The notes below the pieces were generated by a model. The model ran no database searches and was not told the DNA's origin. It was given only the letters and a program-made list of their open reading frames with translations. 33,236 nucleotides of DNA. It comes from Actinomycetota bacterium. GTDB lineage: Bacteria > Actinomycetota > AC-67. The position numbers and the translations under genes were made by a program. Numbering within the stretch: position 1 is the stretch's first letter; the number at the start of each line of letters is the position of its first letter. Below are positions 7,896 to 13,872 of the stretch, in pieces. Where the stretch lies: NCBI GenBank assembly GCA_005884515.1, contig VAWS01000069.1:1-33236 (forward strand). The letters run 5' to 3'.

Positions 7896-9073
7896 GCCAG
7901 CCGGTAGATATGCGACGCGTCCGAGTAGTACAGGACGTGGTTCGGCGCTTGCGTGACGGCGAGGCGGCATCTCGAGGGACCGTTCCGGACCGAACCACCC
8001 GACAGGATGAGCATGCCGCGCGCGTACGTGCAGAACACGAGGTGTCCTGCATAGCCGCTCGGGCCTGAGGAATCGACGTACCACGCGCCGGTCGGGACAA
8101 CGGTGCTCGACTCGCTGCTCCAGGTCGGACCGTGCTGGCCGGCACCGCACGACGTGTGACTCCCCAGCGGGTGGCTGTAGCCGTAGCAGTTCGGCCACTG
8201 GTATCCGCCGCCTCGCACGACGCCGTCGACGACGGTGTCGTATCCGGTGCTCGGGCTGCCGGCGTCGCCGGTCGGCCCATTGCTCGTGATCGCGATCCGT
8301 CCCGACGACGAGATCGCGAGGCCGAACGGGTTCCGGAACCCGTAGGCGTACACGGCGTTGCCGAACGGATTGCCCGGCGCCGGCCGGCCGCTCGGCGTGT
8401 ACCGCAGCAGCTTCCCGCGCACGTCGCCCTTGTTCTGAGCGGAACTCGCAGTGTGCTCGTCCCCCAAAGACACGTAGAGCATCCCGTCCGGCCCGAACGC
8501 GATCCGCCCGCCTTTGTGACAGCAGTCCCCTCCGGCCGGCAACGTGATGATGATCCTCGGCTGGGTGCCCTTGCCTGCGCAGTCGGTCCAGCGGATCACG
8601 TACTGGTGCGCGTAGTCCGATCCCGAGAAGAACGCGTATACATGGCGGTCGCGCGTGAACGTGGGACTGATCGCCAGTCCGAGCAGCCCTCGCTCGCTGT
8701 ACGAGCCGCCGGGTTCGGTCGTGACGGTGGACACGCGCGCGAACACCCGGGACCGGCCACCCTGCCAAACGCGTACCGTGCCTGAACGCTCGGTCCAGAA
8801 CAGACGGCCGTCGGGGGCGAACGCGAGCGCCGTCGCGAAGTTGGCGTTGATCGTTCCGCGCGGCGCGGATTGTTGCCCGACGCCGCAAGACGCAACTGGA
8901 GATCTCGAACGCGTCTGTGCCGGCCTCGGAGTTGGAGACGAGGAAGATACCGTCGGACCGGGGGCTGGAGAAGAGGAAGACGGTGTCGCCGCGGGTTTCC
9001 GCGTGCCCGACGAACACGCGATGAGGCATAAGCAGAGGACGAGGATGGACCCGGCAAACGGTCGTCGATGCAC
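7892..9073 (-). CDS. Lipoprotein of the PQQ-type glucose/sorbosone dehydrogenase family
   Basis: About 393 residues from the GTG at 9073. The N-terminus is a lipoprotein signal: basic VHRRPF, a hydrophobic stretch and the lipobox LIAC, followed by a Ser/Pro/Thr-rich linker of about 40 residues. The rest is a soluble six-bladed beta-propeller of the GSDH type, with ALAFAPDGRLFWTERSGTVRV, SERGLLGLAISPTF, IAFGPDGMLYVSLGD, YAYGFRNPFGLA and a C-terminal YYSDASHIYRL. It would be anchored to the outside of the cell membrane. Family members oxidise sugars with PQQ, but many homologues have no proven substrate. An in-frame start at 9181 is possible, but it would put a poor extension over a terminator palindrome. 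The 3' end overlaps the helicase gene end by 4 bases, convergently. Confidence 0.85.
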   Translation of the reverse strand: MHRRPFAGSILVLCLCLIACSSGTRKPAATPSSSSPAPGPTVSSSSPTPRPAQTRSRSPVASCGVGQQSAPRGTINANFATALAFAPDGRLFWTERSGTVRVWQGGRSRVFARVSTVTTEPGGSYSERGLLGLAISPTFTRDRHVYAFFSGSDYAHQYVIRWTDCAGKGTQPRIIITLPAGGDCCHKGGRIAFGPDGMLYVSLGDEHTASSAQNKGDVRGKLLRYTPSGRPAPGNPFGNAVYAYGFRNPFGLAISSSGRIAITSNGPTGDAGSPSTGYDTVVDGVVRGGGYQWPNCYGYSHPLGSHTSCGAGQHGPTWSSESSTVVPTGAWYVDSSGPSGYAGHLVFCTYARGMLILSGGSVRNGPSRCRLAVTQAPNHVLYYSDASHIYRLA

Positions 9074-9160
9074 GGCATCTTTATAGTCGCCGAGACCCGA
9101 TGAAGCTGCGAAGAGTTTCCTTCTCGAGACCTGAGCGTGCGCTGTGAGGACACGCGTGAC

Positions 9161-9196
9161 CGGGGCGGATCCGACCTGCACATCGGATCCGCCCCG
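9161..9196 (-). terminator. Perfect 14-bp inverted repeat after the slipin gene
   Basis: CGGGGCGGATCCGA at 9161-9174 is the exact reverse complement of 9183-9196, with an 8-base loop. It begins 2 bases beyond the slipin stop codon. There is no T-run on either side, so it is either a factor-assisted terminator or an mRNA-end stabiliser. Confidence 0.6.
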
Positions 9197-9198
9197 AC

Positions 9199-9957
9199 CT
9201 ACTCCACGTTGCTGGACTGCTCCGGCTTCGGCGCGACCGGAATCACGCCGGGCAGGCCCACGACCAGCGTGCTACCCGGTGCGCCGCCGATCGCCTGCAG
9301 CATCCGCAGCTGCAGCAGTGCTGGGTTGTCCTTCACCGCGCGCGCGGCGTTCGCCAGGTTGCGCAGGGCTGCCGTCTCACCGCGCGCCCTCTCGAGCGCG
9401 GCCAGACCCTCCTGCTTCGCCTGAACTACCTGCGCGAAGATCTTCTTCAGCTCGCCGGGGAACATGATGTCCTTGATGTCGGCGGCGAGCAGCCGCAGGC
9501 CGAGTGCTGCGATCGGCTCGGTTGCGGTCTGAAGGAGACCCTCCCCGAACCGCGAACGGTTCTCGAGGAGCTCGTCGATCTTCGCGCCGCCAACGATGTC
9601 CCGAAGCGCCATCTGCAGCGTCAGGTACAGGGCCGACATCGCGTCCTGCGTCTTGTTGAACGCGACGTCGAGGTCGGCTACCTCGTACTGGGCGACGATG
9701 CTGACCTTCAAGGTCACGCCGTCCGAAGACAGGACCTCCTGACCCGGGATCGTCACGAAGGCAGGCCGGATGTCGACCGGCCGGACCAGTGTGTCGCGCG
9801 CGCGTAGCAAATAGCGGCCCGGCTCGAGCACGCGAATGAATCGACCCTCGCGGTACAGCATGCCTCGCTGGAACTCGAAGATCACGACCTTCAGGAACGG
9901 ACCGCGACGAACACCGCTCCGGGGGCCGAAGAACATCTGCGAACGCATCATCATCAT
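9199..9957 (-). CDS. SPFH/Band 7 (slipin, stomatin-like) membrane protein
   Basis: A 252-residue protein of the stomatin/prohibitin superfamily, which forms membrane-bound rings. The start is the first of four consecutive ATGs at 9957, preceded by AGGAGGA. A short hydrophobic stretch (PFLKVVIFEF) opens the SPFH core, which runs through EGRFIRVLEPGRYLL, VTIPGQEVLSSDGVTLKVSIVAQYEV and ALRDIVGGAKIDELLENRS. A charged Ala/Glu-rich helix (QAKQEGLAALERARGETAALRNLANAARAV) follows, then a Pro-rich end. Unlike most slipins it has no long N-terminal membrane helix. It is the first protein gene downstream of the tRNA array on the same strand, about 145 bases after the last tRNA-like unit. Confidence 0.88.
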   Translation of the reverse strand: MMMMRSQMFFGPRSGVRRGPFLKVVIFEFQRGMLYREGRFIRVLEPGRYLLRARDTLVRPVDIRPAFVTIPGQEVLSSDGVTLKVSIVAQYEVADLDVAFNKTQDAMSALYLTLQMALRDIVGGAKIDELLENRSRFGEGLLQTATEPIAALGLRLLAADIKDIMFPGELKKIFAQVVQAKQEGLAALERARGETAALRNLANAARAVKDNPALLQLRMLQAIGGAPGSTLVVGLPGVIPVAPKPEQSSNVE

Positions 9958-10099
9958 TGCTCCTCCTTTCCTTTTCTTCGTTGTTGTCTCGAGACTGTGG
10001 TGCGCAACGCTCGAAGGGTCACAAGCGCGAAGCGGAGATCCGAAGATCTGCAAGGCTTCGAGCTTGCTGCGGGAGACCGCCGACCCTTGCGAGCGCGCG

Positions 10100-10190
10100 C
10101 GGTGGGGGAGTCGAACCCCGGTCGCCAACCGATAGAGACGGACCGATGGGCAAAGCTGCATCGACGATGTCGACGCCGCTGCTGGGTGCT
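10100..10190 (-). pseudogene. Degenerate tRNA-like unit at the end of the array
   Basis: The 3' half has a good T-arm (GGGG TTCGACT CCCC, about 10103-10120), and a possible D-stem GATG/CATC lies upstream. The candidate anticodon arm is weak: only three firm pairs, loop TCTCTAT, which would read TCT (Arg) but has C at position 33. No 5' acceptor strand matches the 3' ACCGCGC. It looks like a tRNA that has lost its 5' part. Boundaries are approximate. Confidence 0.35.
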
Positions 10191-10197
10191 CCCGTCG

Positions 10198-10269
10198 AGC
10201 CGCGCGCAGGACTCGAACCCGCTCCTGCCGTTTACGAGACGACTGCTCTTCCCGATGAGCTATCGCGGC
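10198..10269 (-). tRNA. tRNA-Thr (CGU)
   Basis: The acceptor GCCGCGA pairs with GCGCGGC except for an A7-G66 mismatch. The D-arm GCTC/GAGC and the T-arm GCGGG TTCGAGT CCTGC are normal. The anticodon arm GTCGT CTCGTAA ACGGC reads CGT. CCA is not encoded. It lies 4 bases after the Leu unit. Confidence 0.85.
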
Positions 10270-10273
10270 CGTG

Positions 10274-10353
10274 TGCCCCGGGAGGGAGGCGAACCCCAAC
10301 GACTTGCGGCACCGGTTTCTGAGACCGGCGCGTCTTCCGATTCCGCCACCGGG
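10274..10353 (-). tRNA. tRNA-Leu (CAG)
   Basis: About 80 bases with the long variable arm expected of tRNA-Leu. The acceptor GCCCCGG/CCGGGGC is perfect, and the anticodon arm CCGGT CTCAGAA ACCGG reads CAG. The T-loop is TTCGCCT, so the nearly invariant A58 is replaced by C. CCA is not encoded. Confidence 0.87.
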
Positions 10354-10360
10354 GCAGGTT

Positions 10361-10434
10361 CGCCGCCAGAGAAGGGATCGCACCTCCGTCTCCCGGGTTT
10401 CAACCGGGCGCTCGTCTGCGTGAGCTATCTGGCG
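10361..10434 (-). tRNA. tRNA-Phe (GAA)
   Basis: The acceptor CGCCAGA/TCTGGCG is fully paired and the D-arm is GCTC/GAGC. The anticodon arm CCCGG TTGAAAC CCGGG reads GAA. The T-loop is TGCGATC: position 55, normally pseudouridine, is G. The discriminator is G rather than the usual A. CCA is not encoded. Confidence 0.85.
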
Positions 10435-10442
10435 AGACGTCG

Positions 10443-10514
10443 TCGCGGGTGCGGGGATCGAACCCGCATCGCCGGATTATGAGACCGGCCGGGCACCACG
10501 CCCTGCCACCCGCA
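10443..10514 (-). tRNA. tRNA-Met (CAU), type unresolved
   Basis: The anticodon loop CTCATAA sits on a stem with a T31-T39 mismatch. Six firm acceptor pairs (GCGGGT/ACCCGC) are preceded by a weak T1-G72. The D-arm GGGC/GCCC has only a 5-base loop, and T8 is missing. The T-arm GCGGG TTCGATC CCCGC is good. The three G-C pairs that mark an initiator anticodon stem are absent. It could be elongator Met, or an Ile tRNA with a modified C34; sequence alone does not decide. Confidence 0.7.
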
Positions 10515-10519
10515 TCGCG

Positions 10520-10591
10520 CCTCGGGCCAAGGATTCGAACCCCGATCCGCACGTTCAGAGCGTGCTGTGCTTCCGGTTGCACCAGCCCGAG
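10520..10591 (-). tRNA. tRNA-Gln (CUG)
   Basis: The acceptor CTCGGGC/GCCCGAG is perfect and the D-arm is GTGC/GCAC. The anticodon arm GCACG CTCTGAA CGTGC reads CTG. The T-arm CGGGG TTCGAAT CCTTG has two G-U pairs. The discriminator is G, as is usual for Gln. CCA is not encoded. Confidence 0.9.
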
Positions 10592-10598
10592 ATTTCAG

Positions 10599-10672
10599 CT
10601 GTCAGGGTGGGAGTCGAACCCACACAGTCGCGGAGTAACGGTCCGCCGCGCTACCCGTTGCGCCACCTGACA
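10599..10672 (-). tRNA. tRNA-Asn (GUU) with C33
   Basis: The acceptor TGTCAGG/CCTGACA gives seven pairs, and the discriminator is G as in other Asn tRNAs. The anticodon arm GCGGA CCGTTAC TCCGC reads GTT, but position 33 is C instead of the almost invariant U. The T-arm GTGGG TTCGACT CCCAC is perfect. CCA is not encoded. Confidence 0.85.
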
Positions 10673-10677
10673 ATGAG

Positions 10678-10751
10678 AGCGCCCGGAGAGATTCGAACTC
10701 CCACCACCCAGGGTCGAAGCCTGGTGCTCTTGTCCGTTGAGCTACGGGCGC
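10678..10751 (-). tRNA. tRNA-Arg (UCG)
   Basis: The acceptor GCGCCCG/CGGGCGC is perfect, with D-arm GCTC/GAGC. The anticodon arm CCAGG CTTCGAC CCTGG reads TCG. The T-arm is GGGAG TTCGAAT CTCTC. The discriminator is T, unusual for Arg. CCA is not encoded. Confidence 0.88.
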
Positions 10752-10760
10752 TTGTCTTCG

Positions 10761-10831
10761 TGGGTTGCCGAGGACTCGAACCCGCTCGTCCGGGTAAGAG
10801 CCGGATGCTTTCCCCGCCAAGCTCGCAACCC
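10761..10831 (-). tRNA. tRNA-Lys (CUU) with damaged T-stem
   Basis: The acceptor GGGTTGC/GCAACCC is perfect and the anticodon arm TCCGG CTCTTAC CCGGA reads CTT. Position 8 is G instead of U. The variable region is only three bases. The T-stem GCGGG/CCTCG has two mismatches (49-65 and 50-64). Function is plausible but doubtful. Confidence 0.75.
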
Positions 10832-10836
10832 CATGG

Positions 10837-10907
10837 TCGGCACGGATGGAGTCGAACCATCGTCTTCCGCGTATCAGACGGATGCTCTCCCGTTGAGCCA
10901 CGTGCCT
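10837..10907 (-). tRNA. tRNA-Ile (GAU) with A1-G72
   Basis: U8 and the D-arm GCTC/GAGC fix the numbering, which makes the first acceptor pair A1-G72 followed by six normal pairs (GGCACG/CGTGCC). The anticodon arm TCCGT CTGATAC GCGGA reads GAT. The T-arm GATGG TTCGACT CCATC is perfect. CCA is not encoded. Confidence 0.85.
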
Positions 10908-10938
10908 TCGTCGCGATATGGATTTTTCAAGGTCTTCG

Positions 10939-11011
10939 TGGACCCGGTCGGATTCGAACCGACGTTCCCTGGTTGCAAGCCAGGCGCTCTTCCCGATTGA
11001 GCTACAGGCCC
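10939..11011 (-). tRNA. tRNA-Ala (UGC)
   Basis: The most canonical member of the array. Acceptor GGGCCTG/CGGGTCC, D-arm GCTC/GAGC, anticodon arm CCTGG CTTGCAA CCAGG reading TGC, T-arm GTCGG TTCGAAT CCGAC, discriminator A. The acceptor has wobble pairs at 3-70 and 6-67, so the G3-U70 identity element of Ala is present. A 31-base gap, the longest in the array, separates it from the Ile unit. Confidence 0.93.
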
Positions 11012-11015
11012 ATCG

Positions 11016-11087
11016 TCGAGACGGAGGGAATCGAACCCCCACCCTCCGGATCCCAAATCCGGTGCGCTTCCGTTACGCCACATCTCG
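11016..11087 (-). tRNA. tRNA-Pro (UGG)
   Basis: Acceptor CGAGATG/CGTCTCG, D-arm GCGT/GCGC, anticodon arm CCGGA TTTGGGA TCCGG reading TGG with G37, and T-arm GGGGG TTCGATT CCCTC. The discriminator is A, as expected for Pro. CCA is not encoded. Confidence 0.92.
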
Positions 11088-11091
11088 TTCG

Positions 11092-11164
11092 AGTGGACGA
11101 CGGGAGTCGAGCCCGCGTCTTCACCGTGGCACGGTGACGTGCTGCGCCGCTGCACCACGCCCAC
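11092..11164 (-). tRNA. tRNA-Gly (GCC), first unit of the array
   Basis: Acceptor GTGGGCG/CGTCCAC, D-arm GTGC/GCAC, anticodon arm TCACC GTGCCAC GGTGA reading GCC. The T-loop is CTCGACT, so T54 is replaced by C. It lies only 4 bases from the Pro unit and directly follows a terminator-like hairpin at 11172-11197. Confidence 0.88.
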
Positions 11165-11171
11165 AAGTAGA

Positions 11172-11197
11172 AAGCTCCCTTCTCGCGAAGAGAGCTT
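11172..11197 (-). terminator. Hairpin directly upstream of the tRNA array
   Basis: On the minus strand AAGCTCTC pairs with GGGAGCTT (8 pairs, one G-U) around a 10-base loop and is followed by TCTACTTG. It lies 22 bases after the stop of a small open frame and 8 bases before tRNA-Gly. It may terminate that small transcript, attenuate the array, or be a processing signal. Confidence 0.45.
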
Positions 11198-11218
11198 CGT
11201 CAAACGGAACGACGAGAA

Positions 11219-11362
11219 CTACTCGCTCGCGGGACCTCCGATCTGCGCGCATGTCGGGGCGGCAACCGTTTCAATAAAGACGTGCGCATCGAGCGCGCGC
11301 TCGAGACCGAGCCGCAACCGGAACACGTTGGCACACATCGTTCGTCTCATCGCTTCCTCACT
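11219..11362 (-). CDS. Possible small protein upstream of the tRNA array
   Basis: An open frame of about 48 residues runs from an ATG near 11362 (MSEEAMRRTM) to a TAG at 11219-11221. An inner ATG five codons later (MRRTMCANVFRLRL) has GAGGA just before it and would give about 43 residues. The product is mildly basic then hydrophobic (RLGLERALDAHVFIETVAAP) with no recognised domain. A TACTAT hexamer lies about 25 bases upstream. Its position between a promoter-like site and the hairpin before the tRNAs suggests a leader peptide or small gene. Coding is not certain. Confidence 0.28.
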   Translation of the reverse strand, partial: SEEAMRRTMCANVFRLRLGLERALDAHVFIETVAAPTCAQIGGPASE

Positions 11363-11453
11363 CATCGGTAAGTGCATCAATAGTACGCGAGGATACGGGC
11401 ACACGATCGTGATTTTCCGAGACGGCGTCTCGTTGGTCGCGACGTGAGGCGAA

Positions 11454-11477
11454 GGGGCGGTCCGATAGGACCGCCCC
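11454..11477 (-). terminator. Terminator after the SRPBCC gene
   Basis: GGGGCGGTCC and GGACCGCCCC form a perfect 10-bp stem around a 4-base loop, 20 bases past the SRPBCC stop codon. Only short T-runs flank it (TTCGCC on the minus strand, TTCT on the plus strand), so it may act in both directions. Confidence 0.65.
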
Positions 11478-11497
11478 TTCTGCAGCCTTGCGCGTGA

Positions 11498-11983
11498 TCA
11501 GGCCAGCGTTGCCAGCAGCTCTTCCAGCCGATCCATCGTCTGCGCCGCGCCGTCCTGCATCGCTTCGGCGTGCCCGTCGCGCATTTCCTTCGACGGCCAA
11601 AGCATCGTCGTTCTCGCGTATGTCCGGCCACCGCGGTCTTCGAGCTCGACCGTCTCGATCGCGACGTTTTCGTTGAAGGGTGCGACGTCGAAGATCCACG
11701 TGTAGGACAGCCGCTCGACCGGCGTGATCTCGCGATACATGCCGCGGAAGAGGTACTCGGACCCGTCCTGGGCCCTGCTCACGTAACGCCACTCACCACC
11801 GACGCGCAGATCGATCTCGCACGACGGCAGCGTGTAACCACGCGGGCCCCACCACTGCTTCACGTACTCGGGCTTCGTCATCGCGTCCCAGACGAGGTGC
11901 CGCGGCGCATCGAACTCACGCTCGAGCAGGATCGTGGTGTCGGTCGGGAGCGTCACCTTCAGTTGGTTCGTCTTAGCGGCCAT
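11498..11983 (-). CDS. SRPBCC (AHSA1/START-like) domain protein
   Basis: A 161-residue cytoplasmic protein of the AHSA1 activator family, a helix-grip fold with a hydrophobic ligand cavity. Typical signatures are ILLEREFDAPRHLVWDAMTKPEYVKQWWGP, EIDLRVGGEWRYV, FRGMYREITPVERLSYTW and a C-terminal helix AMQDGAAQTMDRLEELLA. It is complete. The ATG at 11983 has a strong GGAGGAAGG site before it. It overlaps the ArsR-type gene by 25 bases, the usual arrangement in which the regulator controls its SRPBCC partner. The ligand is unknown. Confidence 0.92.
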   Translation of the reverse strand: MAAKTNQLKVTLPTDTTILLEREFDAPRHLVWDAMTKPEYVKQWWGPRGYTLPSCEIDLRVGGEWRYVSRAQDGSEYLFRGMYREITPVERLSYTWIFDVAPFNENVAIETVELEDRGGRTYARTTMLWPSKEMRDGHAEAMQDGAAQTMDRLEELLATLA

Positions 11984-12201
11984 TGCCCTTCCTCCCCTTT
12001 TTCTTGCCGGGCGCCGACGGGCCGCACGCTTGTGAAGCCACTTTCGCGGAGCACGCGCAGATGCTGGGACACGGCCGGCTGAGACACCCCGAACTCCGCC
12101 TGGACGATCGCGGTGATCTCCCCCGCCGGACGCTCGCCGTCTGCGAGCAGCTCGAGCAGCCGTCGCCTGACGGGATCTCCGAGAACATCGAACGCGTGCA
12201 T
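11959..12201 (-). CDS. ArsR-family transcriptional regulator, C-terminally shortened
   Basis: An 80-residue winged-helix regulator. The DNA-binding part is clear: DVLGDPVRRRLLELLADGERPAGEI, then SQPAVSQHLRVLRESGF. After RPVGARQ the frame runs into a tail EKGEEGQWPLRRTN, whereas family members continue for 30-40 residues with the wing and the dimer helix. Another frame here reads GKKKGRKGNGR and stops, which looks like the natural C-terminus. A block therefore seems to be missing near 12005-12015, with a frame change. The promoter region holds a palindrome suited to autoregulation. If the shortening is real, dimer formation should fail. Confidence 0.75.
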   Translation of the reverse strand: MHAFDVLGDPVRRRLLELLADGERPAGEITAIVQAEFGVSQPAVSQHLRVLRESGFTSVRPVGARQEKGEEGQWPLRRTN

Positions 12202-12209
12202 GACAACGG

Positions 12210-12237
12210 TGTATCATGCGCCCCTTATATAAGTCAA
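12210..12237 (-). promoter_or_regulatory. Promoter and candidate ArsR operator
   Basis: A -35 box TTGACT (12232-12237) and a -10-like GATACA (12210-12215) are 16 bases apart. The perfect palindrome CTTATATAAG (12224-12233) overlaps the -35 box, where a repressor would block polymerase. Transcription would begin at the ATG, giving a leaderless mRNA. Confidence 0.45.
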
Positions 12238-12283
12238 GGCTAATCTTACCGTGATCGATCCGGTGGTCCTGGTTATCGACCCT

Positions 12284-13260
12284 TCACGGTTTTCCCGGGG
12301 GATACGACCCCGGCGGCCACGGATACACCGCTTGCGGCCAGAAGCACCCGTGACCGAACGGACCCGGCACGCAGAACCCTCCGACCGGCATCACCGGCGG
12401 CCAATGCTGGGACGCCACCGCCCCGATCCGCAGACCGACTGCGGGGCCGGACGTGTTGCCCCACCGGTCGGTGAAGCCATGCTGCGGCACGCGGATGGTT
12501 CCCGAAGTCGCATCGCCCGGAAGACGCGCGATCCACGCGTGCGTGGCGGTATCGAAGGTGGCGCGACCATGCGCGCCGTCGTGCGTGAACAGGATGGCGC
12601 CGCCGTCCGGAGTGCGAGCCCGGTCCCAGAGATTCACGTTTGGGTCCGGAGCCGGATTGGCCGTGAAGAACCGCAGCACCGTGGCACCGCCGCTCCGCCG
12701 AGCGGTCACGCCTAGGATCGACAGCCGGCTCGAATCCGCGATCGCGAATGAGTGCGAAACGAGCGTGTAGCGCGCGCTCGTGATCTTGAAGCGGTACGTG
12801 CCCGTCGGGAAGTCGGTAGGAACATCGAAGACCGCGCTGTATATCGACGAGCTTCCATCGAAGCGCCATTCGAACCCGGGGTTGAGATCGCTCGTGACGG
12901 CGCGCCACGCGTTCGGCGTGGAGGCGTGTCCCGACGATCCCGGCAAGCCGAGGAAGATCAAGGTTCCGATGACGAGTTCTGCGGCGGCCGCGCTCGCCGT
13001 CCGCGGGCGTCGCCGCATCAAGGTGCCCGCTCCACCTGCGATGCCGAGGAGCACGATGAAGCCTGCGGCAGCGGGGCGCGTGCCTGGGGGCGACGGTGAT
13101 GCGGCTGCCGCCATCCGGCCGGTCGCGCCGTTGCGCTCGAGGGTGAGGAAAGGACCGCCGAGCGGCCGATCCTTCCCAGCTGCGCCGCCCTTCCAGCGAA
13201 CCGAGACGGTGCGCATGCGCTCGACTCTCGGCTGAGGTTGTTGCGTGATGCTGCCCGGTG
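12284..13260 (-). pseudogene. C-terminal part of broken neutral ceramidase, with membrane insertion
   Basis: This frame continues the ceramidase gene after a frame change near 13240-13270. It opens with the C-terminal ceramidase motif (VERMRTVSVRWKGGAAGKDRPLGG, FLTLERN) and resumes it with WRAVTSDLNPGFEWRFDGSSS and DVPTDFPTGTYRFKI, the family's C-terminal beta-sandwich. Between them lie about 65 residues with two hydrophobic stretches (AAAGFIVLLGIAGGAG and ELVIGTLIFLGLPG) that could be membrane helices and that I do not know in this family. About 150 further residues end in a Pro/Gly/Trp-rich tail. An ATG near 13217 could start a separate product, but the context argues for one broken gene. 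Confidence 0.65.
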
Positions 13261-13872
13261 CCCTCCATCGCCCGTGAGAACCGGAGCTTGGCCGATGTTC
13301 GAGCCCGGTAGTGTCCCGCCCGGCGCCGGGTCCGGCTTGCCGAGCAAGAGCCGCCGCGCGAGATCGCCGTGTGCCTGGATGATGAGATCCGACGACCACT
13401 TGCCGAAAACCGTGTGACCACCCTCGTAGAACTGCTTGTCGTACTCCTGGGGCGTCGTGTAGTACCCCGTGTATTCCTGGGCGAGGCCGACGACGACGGT
13501 GAAGTCGATGCCGCGCGCGGGCGTCGCGCCGGATCGAGCCATCGCAGCTTGGATCCGTCGGCCCACTTCGATGGAGGGCTCGCCCGGGACGCTCGCGATG
13601 ATCGCGTCGCCGATCCGGACCTCGCTCAAGGGCATGACGGTGGGATACGGGACGGGGAACGCGAGGATCTTGCGCCCCCAGACGGGGTCGGCCAACTCTT
13701 TCGGCCGCCTCTTCCCCTCTGTTTGGAGCGGCTGGTAGAAGATACTCGGGCCGTTCTGGGCTCCCCCGAGGAACGATGCTCCCATGAAGCCCTGAGACGC
13801 GACCTGCTCCTCGCTCCCGTTCTGATCTTTGAACTTCTGACCGCAGAAGCAGATCACTGCGGTCCGCACGTC
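13260..13872 (-). pseudogene. Middle part of broken neutral ceramidase
   Basis: This frame carries the central ceramidase region: AVICFCGQKF, MGASFLGGAQNGPS, LADPVWGRKILAFPVPYPTVMPLSEVRIGDAIIASVPGEPS, and the diagnostic VVVGLAQEYTGYYTTPQEYDKQFYEGGHTVFG. It lies in a different frame from the N-terminal part and begins at about 13872. It ends in meaningless sequence after APVLTGDGG near 13262, where the third frame takes over. There is no start signal for this piece alone. Confidence 0.75.

Noticed and set aside
10000-10060. Short inverted repeat AGATC/GATCT around CGAA between the tRNA array and the slipin gene
   Set aside because: Only five pairs with no T-run; too weak to call a terminator or regulatory site.
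9961-11277. Several overlapping open frames on both strands with phrases such as TRIAGL, EPAPAV and NPLVRVRA
   Set aside because: They are translations of tRNA genes. The repeated T-arm sequence creates protein-like phrases, but tRNA structure explains the region fully.
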